Shown: one piece after another, positions 56,620 through 64,000 of the stretch | How the letters are laid out: every line of letters begins with the position of its first letter | How positions within the stretch are numbered: position 1 is the first letter of the stretch | Assembly: GCA_028023455.1 (NCBI GenBank) | Contig: JAQFVV010000027.1 | Span: forward strand, 6,941,845 to 7,005,844 | DNA: 64,000 bases | From: Epiperipatus broadwayi | Taxonomy: Eukaryota; Onychophora; Udeonychophora; Euonychophora; Peripatidae | Reading direction: 5' to 3' | Translations under genes and position numbers: made by a program | Notes under the pieces: generated by a model | Databases searched by the model: none | What the model saw: only the letters and a program-made list of their open reading frames with translations | Told to the model about the DNA's origin: nothing

Positions 56620-57028
56620 GTTGTGTGCTTGGAGTAATGTGGCCACTTGATGTTGTTGCAATTGCTTTCACCTTCCAAGATGTGTAGGGAAGTGCTGCGA
56701 CAGACTTACAATTATTAGTGTGTAATAATATGTCAGGTAAGTTGTAAGATCGTTACTTCAAATGCACATTAAAACACTTATGGCCAGTTGAATTCCATAT
56801 ACCCTCACATCGTACAGTAGCAATCTGTGAAGTGTGCGCTATTTCCCTGGTGATGTGTAGCAACATCAGTGGGCCGTAATATGTGTGCAACACCATCTAG
56901 GCCTGCTAATGGCTAATATGAACAGAATTATTCTATAGGCCATAAGTTGGGCTATGTAAATGGCATATTTCTGTGCTTTTGCAGAGAAACGATGCTATCA
57001 AGTGGCCACATTACTCCAAGTACACAAC
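56620..57028. mobile_element. MITE with 32-bp TIRs and TA target duplication
   Basis: GTTGTGTGCTTGGAGTAATG at the left is inverted as CATTACTCCAAGTACACAAC at the right, continuing inward to ATCAAGTGGCCA, with one mismatch. TA flanks both ends (56618-56619 and 57029-57030), as for Tc1/mariner-type elements. 409 bp, no coding. Internal sequence is not palindromic. Confidence 0.85.
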
Positions 57029-58955
57029 TAGCTATATTTTATAATTCAAGCAGTAGTGAATAATAAAAGAAACAAAATAATTTATTATTAAACAAAATAA
57101 TTTATTTAAAAAACTAAAATAACAATAATGTCATTGTAATAGTTACCAATATCTAAATTAATACATCAAAACCAACAAACACATCTATGGTCAACAATCT
57201 GAGGATTTGCCAAAACAAACCAAGCTATCCTTATCTCAATGCCTAATAACTACACAGTAACCTATACACTGAGGGCTATAAAAAATTAAGCAATGAGTGA
57301 AATGTATGTTATATATAAGCTTAACTCTCTACTACAATACTCTAGGTAACAGCATAGAAACAACAACTACTCTTAGAACTTCATATATAAAATATTTGAA
57401 TATTAATTCATCATTAGAGCCATATAATTTATAATGATATAAACATTATTCATGTTTAAGAAAGTATTCACTACAAAAATGAACTCATATAATACTAAAT
57501 CATCCATGCACTTTACTACTGTTACACAATGCTTTATTTACCACCCTCTTTTACAGTTTTAATTGCCCCAGCAATCTTCTTCAGAAGTTTTATATCAAAG
57601 TATTGTGTAAAAATAGTAAAATGCATAGACGATTTAGTATTATATGGTATACATTCAGCAATGCAATAAAAAAGAGTAGTTAAAAATGCATTATAAAAAT
57701 GAAGCCATAGGAATTTATAACCGGAACTAACCAATATCAAGCTAAACATATCAATATCTCAGTTGCCAATACATACAGTATTAGTTAAATAACATGTATA
57801 TAAATATTTATCACCATTTAAATAATCATTATTTAAAATTATATATATCATTAAATAACACAGATTATATATTTCATAATCTGTATTAAAACATGATGTC
57901 TATAAAATAAAATATTCATTACATCTGTATTATTTTTGAATATTATATTTAAAATGTTTTGAAAATATTATTTGCATATAGCTTTCATAATTACACACAT
58001 AGTGACCAATCCAACATTTAAGAGTTAACAATTTAAAATAATTAATATCAGCATAAAATTATTTATAAATAAAAAAAATGATTTATTATAAATCAAACAA
58101 AATATTTAATAGATTTCTAAACTGTTTTATCACTTTAACTAATTTACCAGTAAATAAACTTAAATGTTTTTCCACAAATTTATAAATATCGCAGATCTCT
58201 TTATTCATTATGGCACTTCACTTGAAATATAGATCGGCCTAAATGAAGACGTAGAAAAAAATCATGATTTTGCAGCAGTTAACGATCATGAAATAATCTT
58301 ATTTTTGATAGATAAAAACATGAAGTAGATTATCCATTTGAGTCTTGCTTCCCAAATTCTTGAGATAAAAACTGCTTATTTACTAGTTCATTTTGAGAAT
58401 TTAAAATCCAATGTTTTCCTTTTTAAATTCAGCAGCCGACGATTCTGTTCACATGATTAAGTTTTCTTGATAAGAAATCATTCCTGACTTTTTTAAAATT
58501 AGTATTTTTAAATTAAACAAAATTGAATTTTTTTTTTAATTATTAACAAATTCAATTTGTATTTATAAAGAGTATATGCCTTCAAATAATAATTTTATAT
58601 TTTAAAATATTAATGATGCCACACTTCTAAATTAATAAAATTTCTTTCTATACATTTTCTTAATTTATACAATGAAATACATTCCAAATGAATGTACTAT
58701 TTCAATATATATATATTTTCAAGTTTGATCTTGAACTTGATTTTACAACTATAAATTATTAGTTGCATCATATCAATACTTGATCATATAGATTTTCACC
58801 AGAATGACCTTTATTGTTGTGATGATGGATTCCACTCCCTTAATTTCCAATTGTCTTTTTCCATCACTACCAAGACCTTACACTATGCATTTTTCTTAAT
58901 CACATGAATAATCTCATAATCAAAACAAATCAATTTCATTCTGGTTGTTTGTGCT
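57029..58955. other. no gene seen
   Basis: AT-rich. The frame 57534-57749 (minus) has no family features. Confidence 0.45.
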
Positions 58956-59480
58956 TCAAACAAGTTTGCATCTAATCTGATTAAATAAATTTTCTAGTCC
59001 ACTTCTCTTGCTTTCCATGGTATAATCAAGCATTTGCTTCCACAATTCAAAAGCATCAATACTTCTATTAATCTTTTTAAATGTCCAATTTTCCCATCCA
59101 TAGAGACTCTCAGATAATGCCAAGTTTCTTTTTTTTGAAAAATACATTTCTACATTCAAAAAATAATTTCTGGACTTTTCATTGCAGCTATATCCAGTGT
59201 TAAATCTGCTTTCTCTCATTACACATTGGGTATGATTTAAATAATCAAAATTACAATATGCAGACACATCTAACATCCTGAGAAACTAGTCTGTTTAACT
59301 GAATTCTATTTCAATTATAGTTTCTAGCCCTAATATAGAATATTCTCACTAGATATGGTGAAATATTCTGGTGTATTCATTTTTCTAAATACCATTTCAT
59401 AATTTAGCAAGGTCATCTAAATCAAAGGCCTTGTTAAAAGCAGTGAAAGCATATACTACTTTCTGCTATGCCATGGTCTT
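58956..59480 (-). pseudogene. LINE reverse transcriptase relic (RTE-like, second lineage)
   Basis: The minus-strand frame 58956-59276 ends with LYGWENWTFKKINRSIDAFE, matching the ALLYGCETWTL...RIDAFEMWC segment that follows the RT domain in many RTE-type LINEs. Upstream at about 59415-59460, AFTAFNKAFDLDDL matches the RT block FIDFxKAFDxVxHxxL. The YxDD region between them is lost or unreadable. Distinct in sequence from the copy at 4036-7300. Dead. Confidence 0.65.
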
Positions 59481-61769
59481 TTCTATTATCTAAGAAATAC
59501 ATCAGAAATGATATCTTTAGTTTCTTGATTTATTTCAAAACAAATTGATACTTCTCTTTTAAAGAAAGACTCTAATCAATGTGTAATTTTGGCAATAATC
59601 TTGATTGCATGTAATAATGTTATTTTTTAAAAAAATTGGGAATAATATCTAAGAGTTTTAACATTCTGTTAAGGCTTATTATTTGGCATAAAAATTAAAA
59701 CTGATTTCTTACAATCTGCAATAAATGGCATAATTTCCTCAGCATTTTTATTGATTTTCCTTCCATTTCCTATAATTTTAAGTGTGAAGTATTCTATTTC
59801 TTATTATTGAAGGTTCTTTAATGTAGGGCATTTCAACAAATGTCTTAGTTGATGTTGGTTTAGTGCATGGTAGTGTTGGACTCTTGAACTTAAGGCCCAT
59901 GAATGATGTCTTCAGTGTTGACACTTCCAGTACCAGAGTTTATAAATTACTCAACAATAATTATTTATTTTCTTATACTTCCATTGATATTCATGACTGA
60001 AACTTTCAATTTTACAAATCCCTTGAAAAACGAATTTTGTTCTTTCAAGCTTGTTTTCCTTTTCAATATTTTTGCAAATATATTGCTGCTTGTCTTTAAC
60101 TGAATATTCCTTGAAATTTCTTAATCCGTTCGCTTAAAGATCTTATCATCTTTAATTTTAGCATGTCTTTTCTTTCTGCAATAACTGTTATATCTTCAGA
60201 TATTGATTTTTCTGGATCATAAATTTTCTCAGATTTCTCTTTAGTTATTTCTTTCACTTTCGTCTACAATTCATCACTTTCACAATCAGTGAATTATGTC
60301 TAATACTTTATTAGATGTTAATTCTAAAAACAATTTTTGTCCAACTTCTGTGAAATTTCTGCTTGAGTACATACATATTCATGATGTATTCCTTGATCTA
60401 CTTTCAACGAAGTTTTCATTGACCACCAAGAATGCAATCAATTTGGTTTCTATGAACTACATCTGGTAATATTTATGTGTTAATAGACAGTGCTTTGGCT
60501 ACTCTATAAACATATTGGCAATAAAGTTTGTTGAATTTGCAAAAGCTTATTAACTATTCTCTGGTTTATTTTTGCTTCAAAGTTCGCTTTGACAAACAGT
60601 ATTTCTTTCCTTTACAATTTTGACATTACAGTAACTCAGTTGTACAATTAAGTAATTATTAAAATATATATCTATAAAAAAAGAACTTAGTTTATTTAAA
60701 ACATCTGAAGAAATCTTAAATAACAATACTAATTGTAAGTTTTTTTAATGCATGAATAATATGATGGGTAATTTAAGATCTTGTCTAGCGAATCAAATGC
60801 TATTAATAAATCTTTCGGCATCCCTTTACTTACCAAAACTGTCCCAAATGTATATAAGAATCAACAGATCTAGTAAATTTGCAAATAAGAGTAAAATCCA
60901 TTATGATCCAGATATAAAACACAGCCTTATTTATAAATGGCTCAATTTTAACTTTCAAAGGAGAATCCATTTCTTACCCATTTTCAAGCCCATATAGGTA
61001 AAGAATTTTAAATCAAATATTTGTATCATAATAAATACATCATTTCTCCCCAAAATGTACAAAAGCCAATTGTTGTTAAATCCTATTTATGAACCAGATG
61101 AGTACAATCAAGAACTGTCCTGAATACATTAATGAGATTCCTGTCATATCTACAAAAACTAATTTGGCTGACTTTGTTTGAATTTGGAAATAAAATGTTT
61201 GGAGCCTTATAAAAAAAAGTCAATTTCCTACACTATAATTCTTTTGTTTAAAAAGATTCGTAACTAAATACCCAGAAAGGGAATTTGATTTGAGAGAAGA
61301 CTTAAGTGGTGAAGCTATATTTTGAATTATTGACAAGTTTCATTCACTTACATATATACGAGATCATTAATCTTTTCCGCAAGGATGTGGTCATGGGTAT
61401 CGGTCTGTATAAGATAGAGTAGATGACTAAAAAGAACTTGAAAGACTGGATTCAAACCACCTTTAATTAATAGCTTTTCATAAACTTTCCGTGAGGCAAT
61501 TTCTCTTTGATATCTGATGAAGGAATATGTGTAAGAACAGAAATAGAGTCAAATGTCATAGTTAATATTTCTCATGGTAATATATGAGAATCTAAAAGTT
61601 TAGTGTGGACAGTTTTTAAAATGCTTTTATTTAATTTACTGTTTTTTCTCTGCCTATGAAATCTTCCAATTCAATTTTCACCAAATTCCCAATATAGATG
61701 AAATATTGGATACACATCTATTCCAAATATATTTTTTAAAAAAATTTAAATTTTTAATTTTATATAGGA
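59481..61769. other. mostly unreadable; possible upstream part of the LINE relic
   Basis: On the minus strand about 59640-59780 may carry a remnant of the GNWRPISL region. I could not follow it further. No gene. Confidence 0.3.
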
Positions 61770-63350
61770 CATGATGTGGCTACTCCTTTATCGAAATCAG
61801 AAATCAGTCAATATGTCCAGAAAAAAACTTGTTAGTCACTTTACTTTCCATTCACCACCCTAAGTTTTTCCCATATTCTTCTCTACCCTATTTCATCCCA
61901 TTTCCACATTATCTTTATTCACTCCATGACCTTTGTATCTAGACCCCCTTTATCTTTTTCCAAACCCAGCATAAAAACCAAAAACAAACACACTTTCTGT
62001 ATAATCACCTAGTTTATATTTATTCTCCCACTTCATTATTTGTACCCTTTTTTCCTGTAAACATTTACATTAAATTAGCAGATGCGTAATTTCCATGCCT
62101 TCCTTACATAACTTACAAGCTAAATCATCCACATTTCTCCATTTATGTGTATATTCCCTTGTTGCTAATGATCCTGTTTGAGACTTAAACAGTAAACTAC
62201 TTTCCTTGATATTATTGTAAATTAACTCACCCAATATTGTTTACTTCTATATATATCTACTCTTTTTACTCTCCATACTAGTTCCCCATCTCCCTATTTT
62301 TTATTAATGATCTATTCTTCTATCCAAATCTTTGTCATTATAACATTTAACAAGCCTCCTAATACAATCAACCCACCTTTTGTACAAGTATTCAGAGATA
62401 AAATCTTTACCCAAATCTTCTGCATACTGTACTACCTTTCTCACCTATCCTTTACTCAAAACCCAATTAAATACTATTTTGGCTATTCTCTTACCATCCA
62501 TAAATTGCAATGTTTTATTTTGCATCTCTCATATAAAAACTTGACTATCCCATTCTTCATTGAATTGCCTCCTTTGCCATCCACACATCTGCATCTAATA
62601 CATGTCTTTCTACTTTTTCTAACATCCCTTTACTAACACATTGTTACCATAAGTTAACCCTGCTGCCACTCCCTTCTACACAAGTGGACACATATTTATA
62701 TAAAAACATTGTTAATTTCTTTATCAGTTATTTTCTTTGCTTCATTTATCAATTTTTCTCCCATTCATCCAATCAATTCCTCTGATCACTTAAGACAATT
62801 CCCAAATAGTTATATCTATTTACCACATTTGATTTTATATCCCCTAAGAAAAATTATTTATCTTTTCCCAGCATTTATCATCATTACTGTCGATTTTTCT
62901 TTACAAATTTGATCCCATCTCTTTATCCAACCTTGCACAAGTCTTCAGCACAATTTTCATATCGTCTCTACTTTCTGTGCACAAGAAAATATCAGCACAT
63001 AAAAGACCTGATAATGTATACACTTCCTTGCTATCTACTAATAGTATCTCTACCCCTCTTCCTAGTCTTTTTATTGCCATCTCCATTTATCTCAAATATA
63101 ACAAAAATAAAATAGGTGCCATAGGGCATCCTTGCCTTAGTCCCAACCCATTTTTAACTTTGTTTCTATATTTTCTAATTGATATGTAATTATTTTCATA
63201 CAATCTCTTAATAAGGTCCATTAAAGCCTCATTTATTCCCAAATTTACTAAACTTACTCATAGACTATTTCCATTTACTCTATCATATGTCTTCTGTATA
63301 TCTGTGAGGGACTATATATAACTGCCTATTCCTACTCATGTCTGTAATTT
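61770..63350 (-). pseudogene. LINE family L reverse transcriptase relic
   Basis: On the minus strand, GLRQGCPMAPILF (about 63115-63160) and a degraded YADD block (VYTLSGLLCADIFL, about 62960-63030) identify an RT. CARLDKEMGSNL follows. Further downstream a zinc-knuckle-like DLACKLCKEGMEITHLLI (about 62070-62130) resembles the zf-RVT module after many LINE RTs. The 3' end (about 61770) carries ACATCATG, similar to the (TGTGA)n tail at 32614. Many stops. Clade not assigned. Confidence 0.75.
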
Positions 63351-63389
63351 GTGTGACTACATAGGATGTAATGCCCTATGGCTTCTCTT

Positions 63390-64000
63390 TTCTAGGAATC
63401 AGGAATCTCTTAGCTTCTATGTCCAGAGAAACCTGTGAGCCACTTTACCTTCCCGATCCATTCCCCACCCTAAGTTTTTCCCATATTCTTCTCTATCCTG
63501 CTCCACCTCATTACCACATTATCTTTGTCAACTCTATGACCTTTATATCTAAATCACCCTTATTTTTTCCCAAACTCAACATAAAAACCAAGAACTCACT
63601 TTCTGTATAATCACTTTGTTTATATTTATTCTCCCACAACTTCATTATTTGTACATTTCCTGCTTGCAAGCATTTATATTGAATTAACAGATACCTAATA
63701 CTTTCTATGTCTTCCTTACACAACTTGCAGACCAAATCATCCATATTTTTCCATTTACGTGCAATTTCCTTGTTGCTAAAGATCCCGTTCGAGCCTTAAA
63801 CAGTAAACTATGTACAGCTATCTAGGGGTATTACTATAGAAAGAAAAAATAGAAAAGAGTTTAAAAAAATCATTAAAAGAGAATATTATTCACTATTATA
63901 CATAGTAAAGTTAGTTTTCTAAGCAAAATAACAACTAAGAAAAAAGGATTGGAGGAAAAAACAACTGCAATGTTGATCTTTTAACAAACCAATTTAAGCA
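63390..64000 (-). pseudogene. LINE family L, second copy (runs off the window)
   Basis: The 3' part of the same LINE as 61770-63350, same orientation: the frame 63511-63744 contains DLVCKLCKEDIESIRYLL (zf-RVT-like). The 3' end lies near 63365-63390. The RT portion would be beyond the window end. About 80% similar to the other copies by eye. Confidence 0.7.

Noticed and set aside
1-64000. CRISPR arrays, operons or bacterial features
   Set aside because: Spliced gene and repeat content are eukaryotic; no regular spacer-repeat array is present.

Overview
This is an AT-rich piece of an animal nuclear genome. The evidence is spliced GT-AG genes, long introns, and a dense mix of LINEs, a Penelope-like element, a Helitron relic, tRNA-derived repeats and foldback repeats. 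The repeat spectrum suits an invertebrate, perhaps a mollusc such as a cephalopod. That assignment is inference; the sequence does not settle the taxon.

There is one recognisable host gene, an inositol hexakisphosphate kinase (IP6K) with five coding exons on the plus strand (8849-14935). All splice phases fit and give a 392-residue protein with the PxxxDxKxG, SSSLL and IDF motifs. To its left lie two RTE-clade LINE copies. One (about 4036-7300, minus) is almost intact, broken only by one nonsense codon and one frameshift. The other (about 1290-2655, plus) is decayed and its 5' end is inverted.

From about 17 kb onward the window is almost entirely repeats. The most striking content is a set of foldback and tandem repeats carrying hammerhead self-cleaving ribozyme motifs. 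Family A is at 38558-39163, 29440-29735 and 51005-51235. Family B is at 25245-25870, 30890-31490, 33408-33828 and 40008-40668. Their architecture is CUGANGA, stem II, GAAA, a very short (often palindromic) helix III, UH, then a stem I that pairs with the flank of the CUGANGA box. This is how animal 'retrozymes' are built: non-autonomous elements thought to spread through circular RNAs. Two tandem family B monomers have predicted cleavage sites 333 nt apart. Both families also share a core around the palindrome CTGAACTCAGTTCAG.

A recent Penelope-like element (36859-38490; RT with YVDD plus GIY-YIG nuclease) lies immediately next to a near-perfect family A palindrome. It carries its own hammerhead-like sequence and has a 376-bp inverted copy of its 3' end at its 5' end. 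Penelope-like elements are the obvious candidate source of RT for the retrozymes, so this 4-kb block (36.9-40.7 kb) is the part most worth a second look.

The right third holds a Helitron-type PIF1 helicase relic (44600-45370), a cluster of a roughly 310-360 bp repeat (47781-49415), a mariner-type HTH relic (51715-51915), a TA-flanked MITE (56620-57028), and remnants of two further LINE lineages (58956-59480 and 61770-64000). Apart from IP6K I see no host gene I can support.
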